Below the pieces are notes generated by a model. It saw nothing but the letters and a program-made list of their open reading frames with translations, did not search any database and had not been told where the DNA came from. 64,000 bases of DNA from Streptomyces sp. NBC_00236 (GTDB lineage Bacteria; Actinomycetota; Actinomycetes; Streptomycetales; Streptomycetaceae). Below are positions 33,859 through 42,713 of this stretch, piece after piece. Location of the stretch: the NCBI RefSeq assembly GCF_036195045.1, contig NZ_CP108100.1:3534001-3598000 (forward strand), given 5' to 3'. The position numbers and the translations under genes were made by a program. Within the stretch, counting starts at the first letter, position 1; every line of letters begins with the position of its first letter.

Positions 33859-35052
33859 TCAGCCCTTCACACAGATGACCTGCTTCAGCTTCGCGACGAC
33901 CTCGACCAGGTCGCGCTGCTGCTGCATGACCTGCTCGATGGGCTTGTACGCACCGGGGATCTCGTCCACGACCCCGGAGTCCTTGCGGCACTCCACCCCC
34001 TGAGTCTGCTCCACCAGGTCACGTGTCGAGAACCGCTTCTTGGCTGCGTTACGGCTCATGCGGCGGCCCGCCCCGTGCGAGGCGGAGTTGAACGCCTTCT
34101 CGTTGCCGAGGCCCTTCACGATGTACGTGGCCGTGCCCATGGAGCCCGGAATGATCCCCAGCTCGCCGCTGCCCGCCCGAATGGCCCCCTTGCGGGTGAC
34201 CAGCAGGTCCATACCCTCGTACCGTTCCTCGGCCACGTAGTTGTGATGGCAGCTGACTTCCTGGCCGAAGGCCACGCTCGCCTTCTTGAACTCCTTGCGC
34301 ACCACGCCCTTCAGAAGCGCCATCATCGTCGCGCGGTTGTACTTCGCGTACTCCTGCGCCCAGAAGAGATCGTTGCGGTAGGCCGCCATCTGCGGGGTGT
34401 CCGCGAGGAAGACCGCCAGGTCGCGATCGACCAGGCCCTGGTTGTGCGCCAGCTGCTGCGCCTGGCCGATGTGGAAGTCGGCGAGCTCCTTGCCGATGGC
34501 CCGCGACCCGGAGTGCAGGGTCAGCCATACGGCGCCGACTTCGTCGAGGGAGACCTCGATGTGATGGTTTCCCCCGCCGAGCGTTCCCATCTGCTTTGTG
34601 GCACGTTCCTGACGGAATTTGACCGCATCGGCCACCCCGTCGAACCGCGCCCAGAAGTCGTCCCAACGGGCCGCCGGGAGGTCGTGCAGACGGTCCGGGT
34701 CCACCGGGTCGGTGTGCATCCCCCGGCCCACCGGAATGGCCTGCTCGATCTTCGACCGGAGCGGGGACAGGTCCCCGGGCAGGTCGTTGGCGGTCAGCGA
34801 CGTCTTCACCGCGGACATGCCGCAGCCGATGTCCACGCCCACCGCCGCCGGGCAGACCGCTCCGTGCATCGCGATCACCGAGCCGACCGTGGCTCCCTTG
34901 CCGAAGTGGACGTCCGGCATCACGGCCAGGCCCTTGATCCATGGCAGGGTGGCGACGTTGCGCAGCTGCTGCATGGCGACGTCCTCGACCGAAGCCGGAT
35001 CGGCCCACATACGGATGGGGACCTTCGCACCCGGTACCTCTACATACGACAT
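33859..35052 (-). CDS. rtcB: RNA-splicing ligase RtcB
   Basis: The 397-aa protein matches RtcB: MPDVHFGKGATVGSV, GVDIGCGM (metal-binding Asp/Cys), GGGNHHIE, SHGAGRRMSR (with the His that is guanylylated) and the C-terminal CRKDSGVVDEIPGAYK. RtcB joins RNA 3'-phosphate (or 2',3'-cyclic phosphate) and 5'-OH ends using GTP and Mn2+. It is a single gene without archease or RtcA/RtcR nearby. It is divergent from a DUF3558-like lipoprotein gene across a 160-base region. Confidence 0.95.
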   Translation of the reverse strand: MSYVEVPGAKVPIRMWADPASVEDVAMQQLRNVATLPWIKGLAVMPDVHFGKGATVGSVIAMHGAVCPAAVGVDIGCGMSAVKTSLTANDLPGDLSPLRSKIEQAIPVGRGMHTDPVDPDRLHDLPAARWDDFWARFDGVADAVKFRQERATKQMGTLGGGNHHIEVSLDEVGAVWLTLHSGSRAIGKELADFHIGQAQQLAHNQGLVDRDLAVFLADTPQMAAYRNDLFWAQEYAKYNRATMMALLKGVVRKEFKKASVAFGQEVSCHHNYVAEERYEGMDLLVTRKGAIRAGSGELGIIPGSMGTATYIVKGLGNEKAFNSASHGAGRRMSRNAAKKRFSTRDLVEQTQGVECRKDSGVVDEIPGAYKPIEQVMQQQRDLVEVVAKLKQVICVKG

Positions 35053-35213
35053 AACCCCTCGATTCCCCCGAAAAGACTGAAAGCGCAAAACCGGTGCCAA
35101 GATCGGCAAATGAGTCGGCCGACCGGCATTCACGGCGGCGCGTGCGATACACATTGTGTCCACCGGCCGCCATCGAGCGGCAACCGTTTTTCGCGCGAAG
35201 GGAGCCCAGGACC

Positions 35214-36128
35214 GTGCGACGAATGGCGTACGTACCCGGCGCCGTGCTGATCGCGGCACTCGTCGCCGGCTGCAGTGCCGGCACCGAGGGCGACGCATCC
35301 GCCACCGACAGCAAGCCCGGCACCCTGTCCGCCTCCGCCGCACCCCCGGGCAAGTACCGCACCCTTCCCGAGGCCTGCCGCGCCATCCCGCTCGCCACGC
35401 TGAAGGACCTGCTGCCGGGAGCCGCGCAACTGCCCGAGGCCCAGCAGGAGCAGGTGTACGAGGGCACGCCCGCCGGAACGTTCGACACGGACCGCCGCGT
35501 CGGCTGCAGCTGGAAGTCCGAGGCGGCCGACGCCTCCCGCGGCGTCACCATCGACTTCGAGCGCGTCGTGTCGTACGACCCGGCCGTGAGCGACGACGAC
35601 CGCGCCCGCGAGGTGTACGCGAAGAAGGAGGAGGCCGCGGATCTCCCCGCGCCCTCCGTGCCGCCCGGGAACACGGAGAAGGAGACGGAGAAGGACCCGG
35701 TCTCGCCCGAGGGCTCCCCGACCGCGAAGGCGGGCGCCGACGGGAAGACGGACGCGACGCCGGGCGCCGGCGCCGACCCGGAGAGCAGCCCGGGCGCCGA
35801 TGCGGACGCCGGCACGAGCGGCGGCGACGCGGACGGCGGTACGGATGACACCGCGGACGGCGGCACCGAGGGCAGCCCCGCCGAGAACCTCCAGCCCCGG
35901 GTCCTCGACACGCTCGGAGACAGTGCGTTTCTGGACGATCTGCTCACCCCGGCAGGTTCCGCCGCGCAGCAGCGCACGGTGAGCGTGGTATTCCGCACAT
36001 CGAACGTCATCGTCACCATCCGGTACACCGCGCAGCCGGCCCTCTCCACCGAGGTCCCCGACAGCAAGGAACTGCAGGAGAAGGCCCAGGCACTGGGCGA
36101 GAAGCTGGTCGACGGACTCAGCGAGTAG
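35214..36128 (+). CDS. DUF3558-like lipoprotein, large form
   Basis: The 304-aa protein has a lipoprotein signal (RRMAYVPGAVLIAALVAGC). The domain contains CRAIPLATLKDLLPGA and GCSWKSEA, the paired Cys pattern of actinobacterial DUF3558 proteins. Between the two halves lies a Pro/Gly/Asp/Thr-rich low-complexity insert (about residues 145-220). Function is unknown; members sit on the outer membrane face. GTG 35214 has GGAG 9 bases upstream; ATG 35223 is an alternative. A second, related lipoprotein follows. Confidence 0.8.
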   Translation: MRRMAYVPGAVLIAALVAGCSAGTEGDASATDSKPGTLSASAAPPGKYRTLPEACRAIPLATLKDLLPGAAQLPEAQQEQVYEGTPAGTFDTDRRVGCSWKSEAADASRGVTIDFERVVSYDPAVSDDDRAREVYAKKEEAADLPAPSVPPGNTEKETEKDPVSPEGSPTAKAGADGKTDATPGAGADPESSPGADADAGTSGGDADGGTDDTADGGTEGSPAENLQPRVLDTLGDSAFLDDLLTPAGSAAQQRTVSVVFRTSNVIVTIRYTAQPALSTEVPDSKELQEKAQALGEKLVDGLSE

Positions 36129-36254
36129 CCCCGCCCCCGGCCGCCACGGGCCGCCCCCGGGACTCCCGGCCGAGGCGGCATCCGAGACCCGTCCGTCGTA
36201 CCGTGGCCCTCCGGACCACCCGCCCGACCGCCGCGCCACCCGAGTGAAGGAACC

Positions 36255-37100
36255 ATGCACCGATCAGCCCCGCGACTCACCCGCATACTCGCCTGCGCCG
36301 CCGTCCCGGTGATGCTCGTCGTCGCCGGCTGCTCGTCGGACTCCGACGGAAAGAAGGACGGCGCCTCCTCGTCGTCCGCCGCACCGGACGCGACGAAGAC
36401 CGAAGCGGCCGTCGCACCGGCGAAGTTCGCCGCGCTGCCCGACCCGTGCAAGTCGATCACCGCGAAGACGGTCAAGTCCCTGGTCCCCTCGGCCAAGAAC
36501 AAGAGCGGTACGCGCGGCAAGTCCAGCGACACGGCCGCCCGCGGCGGCTGCTCCTGGAACGGCCTCGACGACAACGGCGTCAAGGGCTCCCAGTACCGCT
36601 GGCTCGACGTCGGTTTCACCCGCTTCGCGTCCGACCAGGCCCTGGGCAGCGGCGCGGACCGGGCCGAGGCGGACTACACGAAGCAGGTCGCCAAGGCCCA
36701 GGCGGCCGAGGGTGCGAAGAAGCTCGCCACCGCCCCCGCCCCGGCCGGCTCGATCGACGAAGCGGCCACCACGGTCACGTACGACCTCACCAAGACGGGT
36801 GAGGACTTCAAGTACGCGACGGTCATCGCCCGTACGGGCAACGTCGTCGTCACCGTCAACTACAACGGTGCGGGCTACGCGGGCGCCAAGACCCCGTCCG
36901 CCTCGGACATCCTGAAGGGTGCCCAGAAGGCCGCCAAGGAGGCGGTCGCCGCGGTGGCCGCCGCCAACGACGCCGGCCAGCCGAGCGGCTCGCCGAAGCC
37001 CGCCGGGTCCGCCTCCGCCGAGGCGTCCACGAAGGCCTCGTCCAAGAGCTCCACCAAGAGCTCGGCCAAGAGCTCGGCCTCAGTCAAGAAGACGGGCTGA
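36255..37100 (+). CDS. DUF3558-like lipoprotein, paralogue
   Basis: The 281-aa protein has a lipoprotein signal (PRLTRILACAAVPVMLVVAGC) and the DUF3558 core with PDPCKSITAKTVKSLVPSA and GGCSWNGL. The C-terminus is a Ser/Lys/Ala-rich repeat tail (KSSTKSSAKSSA) likely to be disordered and cell-wall facing. It looks like a diverged duplicate of the preceding gene (same order of Cys motifs). Strong terminator at 37124-37157. Confidence 0.8.
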   Translation: MHRSAPRLTRILACAAVPVMLVVAGCSSDSDGKKDGASSSSAAPDATKTEAAVAPAKFAALPDPCKSITAKTVKSLVPSAKNKSGTRGKSSDTAARGGCSWNGLDDNGVKGSQYRWLDVGFTRFASDQALGSGADRAEADYTKQVAKAQAAEGAKKLATAPAPAGSIDEAATTVTYDLTKTGEDFKYATVIARTGNVVVTVNYNGAGYAGAKTPSASDILKGAQKAAKEAVAAVAAANDAGQPSGSPKPAGSASAEASTKASSKSSTKSSAKSSASVKKTG

Positions 37101-37123
37101 CCACCCCCGGCCCTCTCCTGCCA

Positions 37124-37157
37124 CGAAGCCCGGTCCTCGCCCGAGAACCGGGCTTCG
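37124..37157. terminator. Intrinsic terminator after the lipoprotein pair
   Basis: CGAAGCCCGGT pairs with ACCGGGCTTCG around a 12-base loop, 23 bases after the stop codon at 37100. Confidence 0.85.
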
Positions 37158-37269
37158 CCCCTCCCCGCGCAACACCACGCTCCGGCATGTGCCAGGCTGT
37201 GCCCGCCGGATCTCGAAGTCGTCCCGCTGGAACGGACGTCGGGGACAAAGAATTGGGGAGGGGTCGCGG

Positions 37270-38691
37270 GTGGCCGCGATGCAGCTGACACGCACTCACC
37301 GGATACTCGTCGGGCTCGTGGTCGCCGGTGCGGTGCTCATCGCGGCGATCGGTTTCGCGGGCTCGTACGCGGCCGTGCGCGAGCTCGCCGAGCAGAAGGG
37401 CTTCGGCAGTTTCTCCGTCGTCTTCCCGATCGGCATCGACGCCGGCATCTGTGTCCTGCTCGCGCTGGACCTGCTGCTGACCTGGCTGCGCATCCCGTTC
37501 CCGCTGCTGCGTCAGACCGCGTGGCTGCTGACCGCGGCGACGATCGCGTTCAACGGTGCCGCCGCCTGGCCCGACCCGCTGGGCACCGGCATGCACGCCG
37601 TGATCCCGGTGCTGTTCGTCGTCTCCGTCGAGGCCGCCCGCCACGCGGTGGGCCGGATCGCCGACATCACCGCCGACAAGCACATGGAGGGTGTCCGCCT
37701 CACCCGCTGGCTGCTCTCCCCCGTGCCGACGTTCCGGCTGTGGCGGCGGATGAAGCTGTGGGAGCTGCGGTCGTACGAGCAGGTCATCAAGCTCGAACAG
37801 GACCGGCTGATCTACCAGGCCCGCCTCCAGGCCCGCTTCGGCCGCAGCTGGCGCCGCAAGGCCCCCGTCGAGTCCCTGATGCCGCTCCGCCTCGCCAAGT
37901 ACGGCGTCCCGCTCGCCGAGACGGGCCCCGCCGGACTCGCCGCGGCCGGCATCGAACCGGCCCTGCTGCCCCCGGCCCCCGCTCAGCCGACGGCCCAGGC
38001 CGCCGCCGCCGTGGAGACGGCCCCGCAGCCGGAGCTCGCGTACGCACCGCAGCAGGACCCGCAGGCGCGGCAGCAGCAGCCGGTTCAGCAGGAGCAGTAC
38101 GCCAAGACGGTTCCCGGCGAGTGGGCCGAGGAGCAGCAGCCGGCGGAGGGGCCGCCCGGCTCGCACGACAGCCCGTGGTTCGCGGCGCAGGTGCCGGACG
38201 GGGCGTACGAGGGCTCGTACAACCCGATGTACGTCGAGGGCCTGGAGCCCACCCCGGTGATGATCCCGTCGGGTCCCGGGGGCCGCACCCGGCCGCTGGG
38301 CAACGTCGGCACGATCGGTGGGGTGCCCGGGCAGCGTACGGAGCAGATGCCGATGGCCCCCGAGGCCGAGGAGGCTCCGGGGCAGGACCAGGGGCCCGTG
38401 CAGGAGCAGTTCCCGGTGCAGGAGCAGCAGCCGAAGGCCGTCGTCGAGGCCGCCGACGAGTGGGCCGAGGAGTGGGCGCAGGAGGACGCGGAGTTCAGCG
38501 AGATCGCGTACGAGGTCTTCGCCGCGTTCGTGACCCAGCACAGCACGTATCCCAGTATCGAGGTCCTCGACATACATCTGTCGGACGGGCACAACGTGCG
38601 GCATCCGCGCAGTGCGGCCCTGCTCCGCCAGCTGATCCAGGGTTTCAAGAACCGGTACCACGCCGAACTCGAGGCCGACCACATCGCGTGA
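37270..38691 (+). CDS. DUF2637 membrane protein with long Gln/Pro-rich region
   Basis: The 473-aa protein has four hydrophobic helices in the first 130 residues (ILVGLVVAGAVLIAAIGFAGSYAAV; SVVFPIGIDAGICVLLALDLLL; LLTAATIAFNGAAAW; AVIPVLFVVSVEAARHAVG), as in DUF2637, a family seen in actinobacterial chromosomes and conjugative elements. A charged cytoplasmic region follows, then about 170 residues rich in Gln, Pro, Ala and Glu. The C-terminus ends with a helical segment (YEVFAAFVTQHSTYPSIEVLDIHLSD) that resembles a DNA-binding or dimer domain. GTG 37270 is chosen for GGGAGGGG 7 bases upstream. Function unknown. Confidence 0.75.
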   Translation: MAAMQLTRTHRILVGLVVAGAVLIAAIGFAGSYAAVRELAEQKGFGSFSVVFPIGIDAGICVLLALDLLLTWLRIPFPLLRQTAWLLTAATIAFNGAAAWPDPLGTGMHAVIPVLFVVSVEAARHAVGRIADITADKHMEGVRLTRWLLSPVPTFRLWRRMKLWELRSYEQVIKLEQDRLIYQARLQARFGRSWRRKAPVESLMPLRLAKYGVPLAETGPAGLAAAGIEPALLPPAPAQPTAQAAAAVETAPQPELAYAPQQDPQARQQQPVQQEQYAKTVPGEWAEEQQPAEGPPGSHDSPWFAAQVPDGAYEGSYNPMYVEGLEPTPVMIPSGPGGRTRPLGNVGTIGGVPGQRTEQMPMAPEAEEAPGQDQGPVQEQFPVQEQQPKAVVEAADEWAEEWAQEDAEFSEIAYEVFAAFVTQHSTYPSIEVLDIHLSDGHNVRHPRSAALLRQLIQGFKNRYHAELEADHIA

Positions 38692-38753
38692 TCGGGCCAT
38701 AGGGCGACGGCGGGAAGCGAAAAGGACAACCACAGGAACAGCGACGAAAACGG

Positions 38754-38794
38754 CTGAGGGCCGCCACCCGCATCACCGGGGTGGCGGCCCTCAG
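38754..38794. terminator. Strong intrinsic terminator after the DUF2637 gene
   Basis: A 16-bp perfect stem (CTGAGGGCCGCCACCC and its complement) isolates the following gene cluster from upstream transcription. Confidence 0.85.
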
Positions 38795-38835
38795 TCGTGC
38801 GCGTTTGGCCAGGTCCACGCGGGTCGACGCGGTCG

Positions 38836-38905
38836 GGGAATGTTTCGAAAGAGGCATTCCCGGTGCGTCCTAGGTCCTCTACATATCGCGCGGCGGCCGA
38901 CCTAG
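38836..38905. promoter_or_regulatory. Two dyads in the promoter region of the gene cluster
   Basis: GGGAATG / CATTCCC (38836-38842 and 38855-38861) encloses a TTTCGAAA palindrome. CTAGGT / ACCTAG (38870-38875 and 38900-38905) encloses an AT-richer CTACATAT stretch. These stand in the 380-base gap before the first cluster gene, which otherwise shows no coding signal. They are candidate operators for a cluster regulator that is not in the window. Confidence 0.4.
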
Positions 38906-39071
38906 ATTCGATGGTGTGCCGCAGTGGACGCGCCCCCGCCCATTCACGCGGCACGGAAATCAATCGACCTCGCACCGTTCGTTGCGCCGCCGGAATTCGC
39001 ATGCTCCGTGCACCCGTTTCCCCTCACTTCACGGAGTCCGGATCCCGCCGACCCACCATGAGAGGAACACC

Positions 39072-40184
39072 GTGTCCCGCGCCCTTCCGCTAAGAGCCGT
39101 GCTCGCCTCCGCGGCCGTTCTCACGGCGATCGCGCCGATTGCCCTCCCGGCCCCCGCCCTGGCGAATTCGCCTGCCCCGGCGGCCTCGGTCGCCGGCCGA
39201 CACACCGGTCCGGACGTGATCAACACCCGGGCGGCCGACGTCTACCCGGAGGGCGTCGCCTGGGACCCCACGCGCCGCGCCTTCCTGGTCGGCTCCGCCC
39301 TGAAGGGCACCCTCTCGGTGATCCGGCTGGACGGCACCGTCGAGGAGCTCGCGCCGAGCATCGGCATGGTGTCCACCCTCGGTGTCCGGGTGGACACCGC
39401 GCGCAATCGCATCCTCGTCGCGTACAGCGACTTCTGGATCCGTCAGCGCCTGGAGGTCGGGGATCAGCCCCCGACCTCGGGTGTGGCCGTCTTCGCCCTG
39501 GACACCGGCAAGCTGCAGCGTCGTATCGACGTCGCCCAGGGGCTTCCCCGGACGTTCGCCAACGACCTGACCTTCGACCCGCAGGGCAACGTCTACGTCA
39601 CGGACTCCGTGTCGCAGACCCTGCAGCGGATCGACCTCGCCGGCCATGTCACCCCGGTGGTGAGCGACCCCCGCTTCGCCGCGCAGATCGTCGGTCTGAA
39701 CGGCATCGTGTGGCATCCGGACGGTTATCTGCTGGCCGTGCGCTACGACGACGGCCGGATGTTCAAGATCCGTCCCGACGCCCCGGCCGGCCGCAAGGTG
39801 GCCGAGGTGGACCTCGCTGAGCCGCTGGTGGGTACGGACGGGCTCGGACTGCGTCCCGACGGCTCCCTGGTCGTCGTCACCAACTCCATCGGTGCCGCCG
39901 TCGGCGCGCCGGGCGGCGTGGACGCCGTCAAGGTCGTGGGTTCGCGCGACGGATGGCGCAGCGCGTCGGTCCGCTCGCGGGTGGACCCGTGGCCCGTCGG
40001 CGGCCCCACGACGGTGGCGGTGACGCCGTACGGCGACTACGTGCTCAGCGGTGAGGTGGGGACGGTTCTGGTCGGGGAGACCTCGGACCGGATCGTCCTG
40101 CGTCGCCTTCCCTGCCCGGGCCCGGTGCGCCACGGGCACTCCACGAGCAGCAACTCCACGAGCAGCAAGGGGATCATCCGATGA
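39072..40184 (+). CDS. Secreted SMP-30/gluconolactonase-like beta-propeller protein
   Basis: The 370-aa protein has a Sec signal peptide (ALPLRAVLASAAVLTAIAPIALPAPALA). The mature part has six-bladed propeller repeats of the SMP-30 type: YPEGVAWDPTRRAFLVGS (metal-ligand Glu), TFANDLTFDPQGNVYVTDS (Asn/Asp), GLNGIVWHPDGYLLAVR, and GTDGLGLRPDGSLVVVTNS. SMP-30 proteins are Ca/Zn lactonases. GTG 39072 has AGAGGA upstream. Its stop overlaps the MFS start as ATGA, tying it to the cluster. Next to an AfsA homologue, a role in opening or sensing a lactone product is plausible but unproven. Confidence 0.75.
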   Translation: MSRALPLRAVLASAAVLTAIAPIALPAPALANSPAPAASVAGRHTGPDVINTRAADVYPEGVAWDPTRRAFLVGSALKGTLSVIRLDGTVEELAPSIGMVSTLGVRVDTARNRILVAYSDFWIRQRLEVGDQPPTSGVAVFALDTGKLQRRIDVAQGLPRTFANDLTFDPQGNVYVTDSVSQTLQRIDLAGHVTPVVSDPRFAAQIVGLNGIVWHPDGYLLAVRYDDGRMFKIRPDAPAGRKVAEVDLAEPLVGTDGLGLRPDGSLVVVTNSIGAAVGAPGGVDAVKVVGSRDGWRSASVRSRVDPWPVGGPTTVAVTPYGDYVLSGEVGTVLVGETSDRIVLRRLPCPGPVRHGHSTSSNSTSSKGIIR

Positions 40185-41617
40185 CGACAACCAAGAGCCG
40201 AGGCGTTCTCTGGGCGTTGGTGGCCACCTCTCTGCCCATGTTCATGGTCTCGCTGGACAATCTCGTCGTCACCAACGCGCTGGCGGAGATCAGCCAGGAC
40301 TTCGACGTGAAGCAGTCGGAGCTGCAGTGGGTGATGAACGGCTACGTGCTGGCCTTCGCCGGTCTCTTGCTGGCCGGTGCGGCGCTGGGTGACCGGTTCG
40401 GGCGCCGCCGGGTGTTCCTGGGCGGCATCGCCCTGTTCACCCTGTCCTCCGTGGCGTGTGCGATGGCCGGTTCGGTCGTGACGCTCGTCATCGCCCGGGT
40501 GTTCCAGGGTGCGGGCGCGGCGGCCATTCTTCCGGTCTCGCTGACGCTGGCCGTCGGCGCGGTGTCGCGGGCGCAGCGGAACCTGGCCGTCGGTGTGTGG
40601 GGCGGTGTCAACGGTCTCGGTATCGCGGCGGGTCCGCTCGCGGGCGGTCTGGTGACCGAGAAGATCGAGTGGAGCTGGATCTTCTGGATCAACGTGCCGG
40701 TCGGTGTGATCGCTCTGCCGCTCGCCCTGTGGGCGGTCAGCGAGAGCCGCGGCAAGGAGCGGAGCCTGAACGTCCCGAGCATGGTGCTGGTGACCGCGTC
40801 GGTCGTGTCGGCGGTCTGGGGCATCGTGTCGGCGGCCGACCACGGCTGGACGCACGTCACCACGCTGACCGGGCTGTCCCTCACGGTGGTTCTGGCGGTG
40901 GCGTTCATCGTGTCCGAGCGCAACAGCAGGCACCCGCTCATTCCGACGCACATGTACCGGGCGCCGGCCTTCGTGCTGAGCAACGTGGTCTCGATCACGA
41001 TGTACTTCGGTGTCTTCGGGTCGATCTTCTTCCTCACGCAGTTCCTTCAGGGCCCGATGGGCTACTCCCCGTTCGAGGCGGGTCTGCGCACCATCCCGTG
41101 GACGCTGGCGCCGATGTTCGTGGTGCCGGTCGCCAGCCAGTTCGTGGACCGGATCGGCGGCGGAGTGCTGCAGGCGGCGGGCTGCGCCCTTCAGGGCGTC
41201 GGCCTGGGCTGGATCGCCCTGGTCGTGACGCCGGACGTCGGGTACGGCGCCATGGTGCCGGCGCTGGCGCTGGCCGGTATCGGTATGGGCCTGGTCTTCG
41301 CGGGCAACCCCGCCACGGTGATCTCGGCGGTGCCGGAGAACGAGCAGAACAAGGCGTCGGGTGCCAACAACACCAGTCGTGAGTTCGGTGGCGCGCTGGG
41401 TGTGGCGGCACTGACCACCGTGTTCAGCCGTCAGTTCGCCGACAACACCTCGGGCGATCCGGCCGCGGCGTTCACCGACGGTCTGGAGGCCGCTCTGTGG
41501 ATCGGTGTGGCCGTCGTGATGATCGGCGCGGTGAGCGGCATGTTCATCCGGCGCAGTGCGGAGCGGGCCGGCGACGAGGCGGCCGAGGAGAACGCGGTGT
41601 CGGTCCCGGTCGGCTGA
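40181..41617 (+). CDS. MFS drug transporter, DHA2 (14-helix, EmrB/QacA-like)
   Basis: The 478-aa protein has about 14 hydrophobic helices. Motif A (GDRFGRRRVFLGG, after loop 2) and motif C-like GVNGLGIAAGPLAGGLVTEKIEWSWIFWINVPVG are those of DHA2 exporters, which use the proton gradient to expel drugs or antibiotics. It is coupled to the SMP-30-like gene and followed 49 bases later by the AfsA-like gene, so it is likely the product or signal exporter for the first module. Confidence 0.92.
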   Translation: MTTTKSRGVLWALVATSLPMFMVSLDNLVVTNALAEISQDFDVKQSELQWVMNGYVLAFAGLLLAGAALGDRFGRRRVFLGGIALFTLSSVACAMAGSVVTLVIARVFQGAGAAAILPVSLTLAVGAVSRAQRNLAVGVWGGVNGLGIAAGPLAGGLVTEKIEWSWIFWINVPVGVIALPLALWAVSESRGKERSLNVPSMVLVTASVVSAVWGIVSAADHGWTHVTTLTGLSLTVVLAVAFIVSERNSRHPLIPTHMYRAPAFVLSNVVSITMYFGVFGSIFFLTQFLQGPMGYSPFEAGLRTIPWTLAPMFVVPVASQFVDRIGGGVLQAAGCALQGVGLGWIALVVTPDVGYGAMVPALALAGIGMGLVFAGNPATVISAVPENEQNKASGANNTSREFGGALGVAALTTVFSRQFADNTSGDPAAAFTDGLEAALWIGVAVVMIGAVSGMFIRRSAERAGDEAAEENAVSVPVG

Positions 41618-41666
41618 CCGGTCCGAGGCCCGGCAGACCACCCCGAGAACTGGTTCGGAGGAACCG

Positions 41667-42713
41667 ATGACCACCCAGGTGCTGGAAGACGCCACGACGC
41701 CCGTGGCTCCGGCCGTCGAGTACGGCCGCACGATCGAGCGCTCGCTCGCCCACCGTTCCGCCATCTCCGAGGTCTTCGTCACGGACGTCAGGAGTCTGCG
41801 GCCGATGGCGGTGACCGCGGGTATCCACCTGCCGCTCACCCACCTCTACTACAGCGACCACCGGCAGCGGCCGAAGCTGCACGACTCCCTGCTGCTGCTG
41901 GAGGCGGGCCGGCAGTCGGCGATCGCCGGGTCCCACACCAACGCCGGTGTTCCGGCGGGAACCATGGCCATCGTGCACGCCTTCCAGTTCTCTCTGCGGA
42001 ACCTGCACGCGCTGCGGATCGGCGGCGAGCCGGGGCCGCCGAGGGTCGACACGGACTTCTTCGGCAAGACCGCCCGGCACAGCGGGCGTTACCGCAAGGG
42101 CCGGCTGGAGCAGCGGATCTTCATGGGTGACGTGCATGTCGCCGACCACTCCATGGACGTGCTCTTCCTCAAGGGGGACGAGAACGAGATCCTGCGCCAC
42201 GCGCAGCGCGGTACGCCCGCGCCGCTCAGCTCGGACTTCACCGAGGCTGCGGGTGACGTCGAGCGGGTGGCGCCGGAGCTGGTGGGCCGTGACAACCCGT
42301 TGAACGTCGTGCTCACGGAGCCGGAGTTCACCGAGGGTTCCGTCACGGCCCGGGTCGCACCGCGCTTCGACAACCCGGCGCTGTTCGACCACGTCTACGA
42401 CCATCTGCCGGCCATGACGCTGGTGGAGGCGGCCCGCCAGCTGGCGCTGCTCACGGTGGCGTCCGCCGGTACCGGCCGGGCCGCCGCGTCCGGTTCGGGC
42501 TCGCTGTGTGCCATCGGTTACGAGGGCGGGTTCGAGCGCTTCGCGGAGCTGGACATCCCCCTGACGGCCACCGCGACGCCGGCTCCCGCGGGTGCCGGGC
42601 AGCACGCGGTGCGGATCCGTTTCCATCAGGACGCAGCTGAGATCGCGGAGCTCACCGTCGCCGTGGCCGATGTCTCCCACCTCGACGGATCCTCCAGGAG
42701 CCGGCATGCCTGA
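41667..42713 (+). CDS. AfsA-family butenolide synthase homologue
   Basis: The 348-aa protein has two AfsA hotdog repeats: DSLLLLEAGRQSAIAGSH (about 73-90) and DHVYDHLPAMTLVEAARQLALL (in the C-terminal half). AfsA proteins condense a beta-ketoacyl thioester with dihydroxyacetone phosphate to give a butenolide phosphate, the first step of gamma-butyrolactone signals and of MmfL-type furans. The next gene encodes a HAD phosphatase (overlap of 8 bases), and an ACP plus ketosynthase pair follow, which could supply a dedicated beta-ketoacyl-ACP. AGGAGG-like GGAGGAA precedes the ATG. Confidence 0.87.
   Translation: MTTQVLEDATTPVAPAVEYGRTIERSLAHRSAISEVFVTDVRSLRPMAVTAGIHLPLTHLYYSDHRQRPKLHDSLLLLEAGRQSAIAGSHTNAGVPAGTMAIVHAFQFSLRNLHALRIGGEPGPPRVDTDFFGKTARHSGRYRKGRLEQRIFMGDVHVADHSMDVLFLKGDENEILRHAQRGTPAPLSSDFTEAAGDVERVAPELVGRDNPLNVVLTEPEFTEGSVTARVAPRFDNPALFDHVYDHLPAMTLVEAARQLALLTVASAGTGRAAASGSGSLCAIGYEGGFERFAELDIPLTATATPAPAGAGQHAVRIRFHQDAAEIAELTVAVADVSHLDGSSRSRHA

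Noticed and set aside
34049-36619. Minus-strand open frame of over 800 codons across rtcB and both lipoprotein genes
   Set aside because: It is antisense or out of frame to genes with clear motifs and ribosome sites and shows no recognisable domain.
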